From CAZQLE01 sp964593905 (lineage in GTDB: Bacteria > Chloroflexota > Anaerolineae > Anaerolineales > Anaerolineaceae), in the NCBI GenBank assembly GCA_964593905.1, contig CAZQLE010000056.1, positions 1 through 19,759 of the forward strand: DNA of 19,759 nucleotides, written 5' to 3'. Both the position numbers and the translations under genes were made by a program. Below are positions 1 through 8,952 of the stretch, in pieces. Positions within the stretch are counted from its first letter, which is position 1, and each line of letters starts with the position of its first letter. The notes below the pieces were generated by a model, which ran no database searches, had not been told where the DNA came from, and saw only the letters and a list, made by a program, of their open reading frames with translations.

Positions 1-1074
1 CCACACCACCATGTTCATCAACGGAAACAGGATCGCCGGCCGGTTGGCCCACTGTTCGGCCGGAGGGCCGCCGCCAACCCCGCTGGATTCGTTGCTGGCA
101 ACCTCCATGCTGTCGAGCCAATCCTGATTCGGCTGCAAGGTGAGCAGGGTTGTATCTCCGCTGGAGGCGCGGAAACTCATCGGCTGGGCAATGCGAAATA
201 CCAGCCCGCTGACCAGCCCGGTCAACAGCAAATAAAGCAGCGTGGTGATCAGAATCACCACCAGATCATTCTTTTGTTTCAATTTCAGATCGGCCAGGGC
301 AACCAGCGCCGCAATCAAGATCATTCCGGCCAATGGCAATAAATTAATCTTGGTTGCCAACGCCAGACCCACCGCCGCGCCAAAAAGGAGGTAGGCGCCC
401 AGCGCAGACAAATTGGGAACATAGCGGGTTTGATCAGAGCTGCGCCTGACCGGCGGGTTCTTAACCGCCAGCGCTGCGGCAAACATGGCCAGGGCGGCAA
501 AAAACACCCCAAAACTATCTGCGGTCATAAAATGGGCCTGCTGAATCTGCATCACCGCCAGCGAACTCAGCGCCGCGGCCAGCAGCCCCACCCGCCGGGT
601 GAACAATACCCAGCCGATCACCAGAATCAAAATCACCGCCAGGCTGTCGGCTGCGGCGGTCATACGCCGCCCCAACAGCCGAATCTCATCATAGCCGGTA
701 TTCCCGGTCAGCTCGGCGGTCAGGCGAATCAAACTGATCGGAAGCTGCCCCCAGCGCATACGGTTGTCAGGCCCAGAATCGGTGGGGCTGCCTTCCAGAT
801 CATATTTCTGATAGGGGCTGATCGGTGAAAGCCGGGTGTTGAAATAATCTACCCAGGTTTCCGGGATCGAAAGCTGGGTGATCGTGCCCGTCAGACCATA
901 TTCATCAGGGTGAAGGTTGGCGCCCTGATTCCAATCATTCCAGGCCAGGCGCAGCACCAGACCGGTCAAAATCAACCCGATCAACAAGAAATCAAACATC
1001 TTGCCGGCCAGACCAGAAGGCATATGGTTGGTTAGTGGTTGTGTTTTAAAGGCAGAAGAATCTCTGGGCTGCAT
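1..1074 (-). CDS. Polytopic membrane glycosyltransferase (GT39/ArnT-like, 'YYY'-associated), N-terminal 358 residues
   Basis: This reading frame is open from an ATG at 1074 to the window edge (358 codons, no stop), so the 3' end is missing. A GAGG ribosome site lies about 10 nt before the ATG. The first membrane helix (about residues 27-45) is followed by an extracytoplasmic loop with the acidic pair HPDEY (D57, E58), where PMT/ArnT-type lipid-linked sugar transferases carry their catalytic acid. Next come an NTRLSPISPY stretch, a WGQLPISLIRL segment and several hydrophobic helices, including one with QIQQAHFMTADSFG. These resemble, from memory, the glycosyltransferases found with Chloroflexi/archaeal YYY (DUF2298) proteins. 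By family it would move a sugar from a polyprenyl-phosphate carrier to an acceptor outside the membrane; the acceptor cannot be told. The broad class is fairly sure, the subfamily less so. Confidence 0.75.
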   Translation of the reverse strand, partial: MQPRDSSAFKTQPLTNHMPSGLAGKMFDFLLIGLILTGLVLRLAWNDWNQGANLHPDEYGLTGTITQLSIPETWVDYFNTRLSPISPYQKYDLEGSPTDSGPDNRMRWGQLPISLIRLTAELTGNTGYDEIRLLGRRMTAAADSLAVILILVIGWVLFTRRVGLLAAALSSLAVMQIQQAHFMTADSFGVFFAALAMFAAALAVKNPPVRRSSDQTRYVPNLSALGAYLLFGAAVGLALATKINLLPLAGMILIAALVALADLKLKQKNDLVVILITTLLYLLLTGLVSGLVFRIAQPMSFRASSGDTTLLTLQPNQDWLDSMEVASNESSGVGGGPPAEQWANRPAILFPLMNMVVW

Positions 1075-1125
1075 GGCATTCGCCTCAATAATATGTCGGT
1101 GACCAGTCAGTCAGCGTGAAAAAGC

Positions 1126-1173
1126 GGCCGAATTTAAGGGGCAAAATACCCCGTTTGCGCCTTAAATTCGGCC
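1126..1173. repeat. Near-perfect 20-bp inverted repeat between divergent genes
   Basis: The arms at 1126-1139 and 1160-1173 (GGCCGAATTTAAGG and its complement) match perfectly over 14 bp. After one G/G mismatch they continue for 5 bp (GCAAA/TTTGC), leaving an 8-nt loop at 1146-1153. Read on the minus strand, the stem is followed by GCTTTTTC, so it could act as an intrinsic terminator or attenuator ahead of the glycosyltransferase gene. On the plus strand there is no good T tract. Confidence 0.75.
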
Positions 1174-1213
1174 TTTACCCCCAACCGACTGGGAGGTGGC
1201 AGATATTGTTGTG

Positions 1214-1244
1214 ATTATATCTCAGCGGTGAAGTTTGGAGACAA
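1214..1244 (-). promoter_or_regulatory. Possible promoter for the glycosyltransferase gene
   Basis: On the minus strand, TTGTCT (1244-1239) and a perfect TATAAT (1219-1214) are separated by 19 nt, which is longer than ideal. If used, transcription would begin near 1207 and the 48-nt hairpin at 1126-1173 would lie in a leader of about 133 nt. Confidence 0.35.
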
Positions 1245-1248
1245 AAAA

Positions 1249-1278
1249 TTGCCATTCAACCCGATTTTGCGTTAGACT
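1249..1278 (+). promoter_or_regulatory. Possible promoter for the Ldh2-family dehydrogenase
   Basis: TTGCCA (1249-1254) and TAGACT (1273-1278) are spaced by 18 nt. They match the sigma-70 consensus at 5 of 6 and 4 of 6 positions. The predicted leader is about 45 nt. It lies back to back with the minus-strand candidate at 1214-1244. Confidence 0.4.
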
Positions 1279-1329
1279 AAAAGCATCCATTGAAGATCAA
1301 TCCACGCCCTGATGCCGCTTGAGGTAATG

Positions 1330-2427
1330 ATGAAAAAGCTTCTATTTGCCGCAGAAAACTTATTACAGTTCATGAGCGAATATTTTGTTCATTTTGGTGT
1401 ACCGCCCGCCGATGCCCGAACTGCCGCCGAAATTTTGCTTACCGCCGATTTACGCGGGGTCGATTCACATGGCATCATCCGCCTTTATTCCTATTATGGC
1501 AGTCGGCTCAAAGCCGGGATGATCGATCCGCTTACCCCGCTTTCAATTGTGCGTGAAACCCTGACCACCACCGCCTTCGACGCTGGCAATGGCCTGGGTC
1601 TGGTGGCCGGACAGCGCGCCATGCAACACTGCATCGCCCGGGCGAATGAAACCGGGGCCGCGGTGGTCACCGTGCGCAATAGCAACCACTACGGCATTGC
1701 CGGCCATTACGCCATGCTGGCGCTCGAACACGATATGATCGGCCTCAGTTTCACCAATTCGCAGGCGCTGGTTGCCCCAACCTATGGCGCGGCAGCCATG
1801 CTGGGCACCAACCCCATCGCCGTGGCAGCCCCGGCCGGAAACAACCGGCCCTTTGTACTCGACATGGCCACCAGCATTGTGCCCATCGGCCGCATCACCG
1901 TCTACGAAAAATCTGCTCAGCCCATTCCGGCCGGCTGGGGAATTGACCATAACGGCCGCGTGGTGACCGACCCGCATGCCGTTCTGGATGGCGGTGCGCT
2001 GATGCCGCTGGGCGGCACCGATATCCTGCGCGGATACAAAGGTTATGGTCTGGCGTTGGTGGTTGATATTTTGTGCGGAGTGCTGGCCGGGGCCGATTTT
2101 TCGAATCAGGTTGGCAAACCAGATAACATGTCACGCAATGCCAACGTGGGACACTGCTTTGCAGCGCTCAAAATCGAAGCCTTCCGCGACATCGCCGAGT
2201 TTAAAAAGGATATGGACCGTCTGCTTGATTTATTAAAAAACAGCCCCAGGGCCGTCGACCAGGAGCGCATCTATATTCACGGTGAAAAGGAGTTTGAACG
2301 GGCCGAAATACACCGCAAAGAGGGCGTGCCCCTTCTGGAACCCGTGGTGAAGACGCTGCAAAAAGAGGCCGCCGAGGTGGGGTTAAGCACAGTGTTGACC
2401 CCCATCGGCAGCCTGACAGTGGATTAA
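1330..2427 (+). CDS. Ldh2-family NAD(P)-dependent malate/L-lactate-type dehydrogenase
   Basis: The family (COG2055/PF02615) oxidises 2-hydroxyacids such as malate, L-lactate, sulfolactate or ureidoglycolate with NAD(P). It is a cytosolic enzyme unrelated to classical LDH. Family hallmarks run in order: RGVDSHGIIRL (H47), the NSNHYGIAGHYA block with the presumed catalytic histidine (H120), GTNPIAVAAP, the DMATS segment and the YKGYGLA helix. The 365-residue length fits a complete enzyme. An in-frame ATG at 1312 lacks a ribosome site. GAGG at 1321-1324 sits 5 nt before the ATG at 1330, so I prefer 1330 (1327 is also possible). The gene stands alone: divergent from the glycosyltransferase and converging on the glucosidase gene 10 bp away. 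The neighbours do not reveal the substrate. Confidence 0.9.
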   Translation: MKKLLFAAENLLQFMSEYFVHFGVPPADARTAAEILLTADLRGVDSHGIIRLYSYYGSRLKAGMIDPLTPLSIVRETLTTTAFDAGNGLGLVAGQRAMQHCIARANETGAAVVTVRNSNHYGIAGHYAMLALEHDMIGLSFTNSQALVAPTYGAAAMLGTNPIAVAAPAGNNRPFVLDMATSIVPIGRITVYEKSAQPIPAGWGIDHNGRVVTDPHAVLDGGALMPLGGTDILRGYKGYGLALVVDILCGVLAGADFSNQVGKPDNMSRNANVGHCFAALKIEAFRDIAEFKKDMDRLLDLLKNSPRAVDQERIYIHGEKEFERAEIHRKEGVPLLEPVVKTLQKEAAEVGLSTVLTPIGSLTVD

Positions 2428-2437
2428 ATTTTTCCGT

Positions 2438-4066
2438 CTAGATTTCAAGAAATGCAATAAGCGCCTCACCGCCCAACAGCCGGAGCGCGCTCTTCTCGAT
2501 TTTAATCGGCCCATCTTCGCGCCGGTTTGAAAAAGCCAGGCGAAATTTCCGGCGGGTCAATTCAGCGCTCAACACCAGTTTCACCGGCCGCCGGCCGAAA
2601 TTTATCGCCACCAGCACGGTCTGGTCAGCAGTCTGACGCAAATAAGCCAGCAGTCGCAGCGGCTCAAAGGTCAGCGGCATAAACAGCCCCCTTTGCAAAG
2701 CCGGCGAGCTTTTTCGCAGCGCGATCAGGCGGCGGTAGACATGTAACAGTGAAGCCGGGTTCGCCTGCTGTGCAGCGACATTGCGGTCGATAAAATTGGG
2801 GTGCACCGGCTGCCAGGTTTTTTCTGCCGTACTAAAACCGGCGTGACGATTGGCATTCCACTGCATGGGGCTGCGGCAGCCATCGCGCCCTTTATAAAAG
2901 GGCCAATAACGCCGGCCCACGGGGTCTTGAATATCTCGCCGCGCCACACGGATATCGCGCAGGCCAATTTCTTCACCATAATATAGGAAAGGGGTGCCGC
3001 GCAGCGTCAGCAAAAGCACCGCCGCAGCCGCCAGGCGGACATCATCTTCGCCAAGGCCAAAACGTGTTGCCGAGCGGGGGGTATCATGGTTGTTCAACAC
3101 CTGGCAGGGCCAGGATTGTGGATCCAGCAGGTTGTCCCAGTTAAAAATCGCCTGTGAGAACTTGCGCGCCTCCCAGGGAGCAGTCAACAGTTCAAAGTTA
3201 AACGCGGCATGCAGCAGCCCCGGCCGGCAGTAAAAAGCAGCCTTTTCAGGGGTGGGAATAAAGGGCTCGCCAACCGCGTACCGTTCGGGGTATTGATCCA
3301 ACCAGGCGCGGATTTCTTTTAAAAACGGGATCATCTCAGGCTGATCCATATCAAACCGGTGATGCTGCCGGTCAAATTTTCGCAGCCCCGGCTTAAAAGG
3401 GTTGTTGGGAAAACACTCATCCTTAAAACAGGCGTTGATCACATCCAGCCGAAAACCATCCACGCCGCGTTCCAACCAGAACCGAAAAATATTCTCCGCC
3501 GCTTTGCGCACTTCGGGGTTGCGCCAGTTCAGGTCTGGCTGCTGCGGGTAAAAGAAATGGAAATAAGATTGACCCAGATGAGGAATATACTTCCACCCGC
3601 TGCCGCCAAATACCGAAGCCCAGTTGTTGGGTTCTTTTCCATTCGGGCCGGGCGTCTGCCATAAATACCAGTCATGGTAGGGGTTATCTTTCGACTGCAA
3701 AGCCTGTTGAAACCAGATATGCTGGTCTGAGGTGTGGTTCAACACCATGTCGAGAACAATACGAATCTCCCGCCGATGAGCCTCGCTCACCAGCCGGTCA
3801 AAATCGGCCAGGGTGCCATAGCGGGGATGAATATCACAGTAATCACTGACATCGTACCCAAAATCAACATCCGGAGACGGAAAAATCGGCGACAGCCAGA
3901 TGGCATCCACGCCAAGCCATCGCAAATAATCCAGCTTTTCGGTAATACCATTCAGGTCCCCCAGGCCATCTTGATTCTGGTCCATAAACGAGCGCGGGTA
4001 AATCTGATACACAATTCCATCCCGCCACCAGAGAAAACCCTGTGAATTTATGTTTTGTTCGGCCAT
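2438..4066 (-). CDS. GH13 alpha-glucosidase, probably oligo-1,6-glucosidase
   Basis: This is a 542-residue glycoside hydrolase family 13 enzyme that releases glucose from the ends of short alpha-glucans. The N-terminal WWRDGIVYQIYPRSF motif is followed by a calcium-type loop (DQNQDGLGD). Conserved regions are LDMVLNH, GFRLDVIN with nucleophile D208, AVGEPF with acid/base E267, and NNHDTPR with D328. The residue after the nucleophile is Val (V209). In this group Val marks alpha-1,6 specificity, and Thr or Ala marks alpha-1,4. No signal peptide is visible, so it is probably cytoplasmic. An upstream in-frame ATG at 4126 would add 20 residues. I prefer 4066 because AAAGGA lies just before it and the family starts near here. 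It is a complete catalytic and C-terminal beta domain with no frameshift. Confidence 0.93.
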   Translation of the reverse strand: MAEQNINSQGFLWWRDGIVYQIYPRSFMDQNQDGLGDLNGITEKLDYLRWLGVDAIWLSPIFPSPDVDFGYDVSDYCDIHPRYGTLADFDRLVSEAHRREIRIVLDMVLNHTSDQHIWFQQALQSKDNPYHDWYLWQTPGPNGKEPNNWASVFGGSGWKYIPHLGQSYFHFFYPQQPDLNWRNPEVRKAAENIFRFWLERGVDGFRLDVINACFKDECFPNNPFKPGLRKFDRQHHRFDMDQPEMIPFLKEIRAWLDQYPERYAVGEPFIPTPEKAAFYCRPGLLHAAFNFELLTAPWEARKFSQAIFNWDNLLDPQSWPCQVLNNHDTPRSATRFGLGEDDVRLAAAAVLLLTLRGTPFLYYGEEIGLRDIRVARRDIQDPVGRRYWPFYKGRDGCRSPMQWNANRHAGFSTAEKTWQPVHPNFIDRNVAAQQANPASLLHVYRRLIALRKSSPALQRGLFMPLTFEPLRLLAYLRQTADQTVLVAINFGRRPVKLVLSAELTRRKFRLAFSNRREDGPIKIEKSALRLLGGEALIAFLEI

Positions 4067-4245
4067 GAAAGATCCTTTGTTCAAGATATTCAACGTGTGT
4101 TGTACCCAGAAAAACAAACCCGGCAAAGGCGCTTTGCAATGCTAAAAACCCAAAAAAAGCCGCCCCACCTGATTTATTTTACAGGCAAAGAGAAAGAAAC
4201 GAAAATTCCACCTTAAGAAACCCCTGACAGCAGGTAAACCAAACC

Positions 4246-4274
4246 TTGCAGACAATTGACCTTTATGCTAAAAT
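4246..4274 (+). promoter_or_regulatory. Promoter of the nusA-infB operon
   Basis: TTGCAG (4246-4251), a 17-nt spacer and TAAAAT (4269-4274) form the promoter. A TGC extension directly precedes the -10 box, making it an extended -10. Transcription should start near 4281. A short ACACA/TGTGT stem (4281-4285 with 4292-4296) then forms the very 5' end of the RNA, giving a leader of about 94 nt before nusA. Confidence 0.65.
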
Positions 4275-4313
4275 ATGTTCACACAGTAAGTTGTGTCCAA
4301 TATGAAGCGCAAC

Positions 4314-4338
4314 GAAAAGTGGGCCGGTCCCACTTTTC
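4314..4338 (+). ncRNA. Leader hairpin of the nusA operon
   Basis: A perfect 10-bp stem (4314-4323 with 4329-4338, core AAAAGTGGG) closes a 5-nt CCGGT loop. It lies in the predicted 5' leader 37 nt before nusA. Hairpins with a GTGGG/CCCAC core ahead of rimP-nusA operons are, as far as I recall, common in other bacteria. The stem ends in TTTT, so it could work as an attenuator; NusA itself acts on hairpin-dependent pausing and termination. The regulatory role is an inference. Confidence 0.55.
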
Positions 4339-4374
4339 TGCTTATAGGGCTATAATTTCGGGAGAGTAGCAAGA

Positions 4375-6276
<1,902 letters not shown>

Positions 6277-6295
6277 GTTTTTTGGTATCGAGTGA

Positions 6296-6619
6296 ATGGT
6301 GGCCCAAAAGTCTGCACCAAGATTAAAACATATCCCGCAGCGCACCTGTGTCGGTTGTCGGGAGGTTCTTGCAAAACGAACCTTAATTCGTTTGGTAAGA
6401 ACTCCCGATGGCCTGAAAATTGATCCGACCGGGAAGCAGTCAGGCCGTGGGGCCTATTTGCATGACCGGCGCTCTTGCTGGGAACGCGGGTTAAAAGGCG
6501 CATTGTCACACGCATTGAAGTGTGAATTATCTATACAAGATCGTGAATTACTGATGAACTTCATGACCAGTCTTCCGATAGAAGATCCGCAGATCGAAAA
6601 ACAGGATCTTCCATCATGA
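6296..6619 (+). CDS. ylxR: YlxR/RnpM (DUF448) RNA-binding protein
   Basis: This 107-residue basic protein carries the DUF448 signature: RTCVGCREVLAKRTLIRLVR near the N-terminus and GRGAYLH in the middle. The family sits between nusA and infB in many bacteria. Proposed roles are nucleic-acid binding, gene regulation and, in Bacillus, modulation of RNase P (RnpM). The start at 6296 follows nusA by 19 nt and has only a weak GAG ribosome site, so translation may be coupled to nusA. The ylxQ (L7Ae-like) gene often found next is absent; a 140-nt non-coding gap leads to infB instead. The C-terminal 20 residues are not conserved in any way I can recognise. Confidence 0.9.
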   Translation: MVAQKSAPRLKHIPQRTCVGCREVLAKRTLIRLVRTPDGLKIDPTGKQSGRGAYLHDRRSCWERGLKGALSHALKCELSIQDRELLMNFMTSLPIEDPQIEKQDLPS

Positions 6620-6657
6620 ACCAGGTCGTGTACTCAGGCACACAAATGAGATCATAA

Positions 6658-6736
6658 TCACCCTGCCCGCCTTGCTCACGCAAGAACCAACCGCCAACCC
6701 CGGTGATCAGGCAGCGAGACGTTGGACCCAGGGTGA
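6658..6736 (+). ncRNA. Potential structured leader (three-way junction) upstream of infB
   Basis: An 8-bp helix pairs TCACCCTG (6658-6665) with CAGGGTGA (6729-6736). Inside it a CTTGC/GCAAG hairpin (6671-6675 with 6680-6684, TCAC loop) and a CCAAC/GTTGG helix (6694-6698 with 6721-6725) can form together. The closing helix ends 8 nt before the infB ribosome site. The pairing is visible in the sequence; function is inferred. Confidence 0.35.
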
Positions 6737-6759
6737 ACGGGAATGGAGGAGGTTGCATT

Positions 6760-8544
6760 ATGAGTGATAACGGGCGAAAGATCGAAATTCCGACCAGCAT
6801 TACAGTTCGAGATTTGGCAAAAGACCTGTCGGTTAGTCCGATTCAGGTGATTAAGATTTTAATGTCCAATGGTGTGATGGCAAGCATCAACCAGACGATT
6901 GATTATGACACGGCGGCCATTGTTGCCACCGAAATGGGCTTTGATACCAGCCTTGAAATGCCCGAAGAAGTGAAAGAAGTTGAAACCGGTGAGGTACCTC
7001 TCTGGCGGCAGGTGATCGCCAATGAAGACCCCCGTTCCTTAATCAACCGGCCGCCGGTCATCACCATTCTGGGGCACGTAGACCACGGAAAAACTTCCCT
7101 GTTGGATGCCATTCGAAACACGCAAATTGCAGCCGGTGAAGCAGGCGGCATTACCCAGCATATTGGCGCTTATCAGGTGGAACATCACGGCAAGACCATC
7201 ACCTTCCTCGACACTCCCGGCCATGCCGCATTCACCGCAATGCGCGCACGCGGCGCCCAGGGCGCCGATATTGTGGTGCTTGTGGTGGCCGCCAATGACG
7301 GTGTAATGCCCCAGACCCGTGAAGCCATCGCCCACGCCAAAGCGGCGCGGGTGCCCATCATTGTGGCGCTAAACAAAATTGACCGTCCTGATGCAAACCC
7401 CGATTTCGTAAAGAAGCAGCTCGCCGATGTTGGCCTGGTGCCCGATGAATGGGAAGGCGATACGCTCATTGTGCCTGTTTCGGCCAAACAACGTATCGGG
7501 TTGGAAGACTTAATGGAAGCCATTTTACTGGTCTCTGACAGTATGTCAATTATGGCAAACCCCAACGGCAAGAAAATCGGCACGGTCATCGAAGCCCAGG
7601 TTGAAAAATCAAAAGGCGTTTTAACCACCCTGCTTGTGCAGAATGGATCGCTCGAAATGGGTGATGTGGTTCTGGCCGGAATGGCATCTGGCAAAATTCG
7701 CGCCATGTTTGATTTTCGCGGCCGAAAAGTGCGCAAGGCATCTCCTTCCACCCCGGTGCAAATTCTGGGTCTGGATGAGACCCCCAGTGCGGGTGACCTG
7801 TTCCAGGTGGTTCCCTCAGAAAAAGAAGCGCGCGCCATCATCGCCGAAAAGAAGGTCAAATTATCTCAGGTGGCGGCTGCCCCCAAAGCAACCCTCGAAG
7901 AATTATTCTCCAAATATAAATCGGGTGAACTGCGCGATCTTAACCTGATCGTTAAGGCCGATGTTCAGGGCTCGCTGGAGCCCATTACCAACGAACTGGT
8001 TGAAATCAGCAAAGACAGCGAAATCAAAGTGCGCGTTTTGCACGCTGAAACCGGCAATATCAGCGAAAATGACATCATGCTGGCTACTGCCTCACATGCC
8101 ATTGTGATCGGGTTTAACGTCACAGCCGATACCGCCGCTCGCCGCCTCGCTGAAGCAGAAGGAATTTCAATCCGTATTTACGATATCATCTACCGTCTAA
8201 CCGAAGACATTGAAAAAGCGCTCAAGGGTATGCTTGAGCCCGAATTTAAAGAAGTGTCGCTCGGCCGGGCCGAGATTTTGGCCGTGTTCAAGGTCTCAAA
8301 GGTTGGCGCAATTGCCGGCTGCCGCGTTCGCGAAGGTGATATTCGCCGCAATTCAAAAGTGCGCATTATGCGCGCAGGCAACAAAGTATACGAAGGCGAA
8401 ATTGGTTCTTTAAAACACGAAAAAGACGATGTCAAAGAAGTGCGCACTGGTTTTGAATGCGGGATTTCTTTTAAGGGTTTTGATGAATTTCAGGCTGGCG
8501 ACTTTATCGAGGCTTATTATCTCGAGCGATTTGGCAGCGCCTGA
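6760..8544 (+). CDS. infB: Translation initiation factor IF-2
   Basis: IF-2 is the GTPase that brings initiator fMet-tRNA to the 30S subunit and promotes subunit joining. The product is 594 residues. An N-terminal IF2_N helical module (about 10-60) is followed directly by the G domain with GHVDHGKT (G1, about 105-112), DTPGHAAFTAMRARG (G3), NKID (G4) and SAKQRIG (G5), then the beta-barrel and C-terminal fMet-tRNA-binding domains. It is the short bacterial form, without the several-hundred-residue N-terminal extension of E. coli IF-2. A longer reading from 6703 is possible, but GGAGGAGG at 6745-6752 lies 7 nt before the ATG at 6760 and settles the start. rbfA follows after 21 nt, as in most bacteria. 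Confidence 0.97.
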   Translation: MSDNGRKIEIPTSITVRDLAKDLSVSPIQVIKILMSNGVMASINQTIDYDTAAIVATEMGFDTSLEMPEEVKEVETGEVPLWRQVIANEDPRSLINRPPVITILGHVDHGKTSLLDAIRNTQIAAGEAGGITQHIGAYQVEHHGKTITFLDTPGHAAFTAMRARGAQGADIVVLVVAANDGVMPQTREAIAHAKAARVPIIVALNKIDRPDANPDFVKKQLADVGLVPDEWEGDTLIVPVSAKQRIGLEDLMEAILLVSDSMSIMANPNGKKIGTVIEAQVEKSKGVLTTLLVQNGSLEMGDVVLAGMASGKIRAMFDFRGRKVRKASPSTPVQILGLDETPSAGDLFQVVPSEKEARAIIAEKKVKLSQVAAAPKATLEELFSKYKSGELRDLNLIVKADVQGSLEPITNELVEISKDSEIKVRVLHAETGNISENDIMLATASHAIVIGFNVTADTAARRLAEAEGISIRIYDIIYRLTEDIEKALKGMLEPEFKEVSLGRAEILAVFKVSKVGAIAGCRVREGDIRRNSKVRIMRAGNKVYEGEIGSLKHEKDDVKEVRTGFECGISFKGFDEFQAGDFIEAYYLERFGSA

Positions 8545-8565
8545 TTGGGTTAGGAGGAAGTACTT

Positions 8566-8952
8566 ATGCCCTCAACAATGAGAATCCAGCGAATTGCAGA
8601 CCGCATTCGAATGGATCTATCTGAAATGCTGATTCGCGAAATCAGCGATCCGCGCCTGTCTGGCATCTCGGTTACAGATGTAAAAGTGGATCGCGAACTC
8701 GCTTTTGCAGATATCTATGTATCTGCCATCGAAGGAAAAGAACGCAGCAAAGAAGTGTTGCTGGGTTTGCGCAGCGCAACGGGTTTTATCCGGCGCATGT
8801 TGGCCGAAAGCCTCGATCTGCGTTCATTCCCCCGCTTACGCTTCCACTGGGACCCAACCCCCGAAAAAGCTGATCATATTGAACAACTGCTAGCCTCTCT
8901 GCGCACGACAGAAACGCCCTCTGGAGAGGAACCAGAAAAAACGGATGAATGA
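8566..8952 (+). CDS. rbfA: Ribosome-binding factor A
   Basis: RbfA is a KH-fold protein that binds the maturing 30S subunit and helps process the 5' end of 16S rRNA. The 128-residue length is normal. Typical features are the N-terminal MRIQRIADRIRMDLSEML helix, EISDPRLSGISVTDVKVDREL with the ISDPR motif, and the C-terminal RFHWDPTPEKADHIEQLL. TAGGAGGAAG lies just before the ATG. The last 8 bp overlap the start of the DHH phosphoesterase gene (ATGAATGA), which implies translational coupling. The position directly after infB is the standard one. Confidence 0.96.
   Translation: MPSTMRIQRIADRIRMDLSEMLIREISDPRLSGISVTDVKVDRELAFADIYVSAIEGKERSKEVLLGLRSATGFIRRMLAESLDLRSFPRLRFHWDPTPEKADHIEQLLASLRTTETPSGEEPEKTDE

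Larger units (their letters stand above)
4067..4374. other. 308-bp divergent intergenic region between the GH13 gene and nusA
   Basis: The right half holds the nusA promoter and two stem-loops described separately. The left half is A/T-rich, with a minus-strand T run near 4152-4158 but no clear stem before it. I saw no convincing promoter for the GH13 gene and no rimP remnant. Confidence 0.6.

Noticed and set aside
430..828. 132-codon plus-strand frame at the left edge
   Set aside because: It lies opposite the membrane glycosyltransferase, whose helices and motifs are clear. The plus-strand product is Gln/His/Pro-rich and has no recognisable features.
4141..4190. GC-rich stretch followed by a T run on the minus strand as a terminator
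   Set aside because: I found no convincing stem in front of the T run. It lies upstream of the GH13 start, where a terminator would make little sense.
4351..4356. TATAAT just before nusA as a second promoter
   Set aside because: There is no -35 box at the right distance, and transcription would start inside the ribosome site of nusA.
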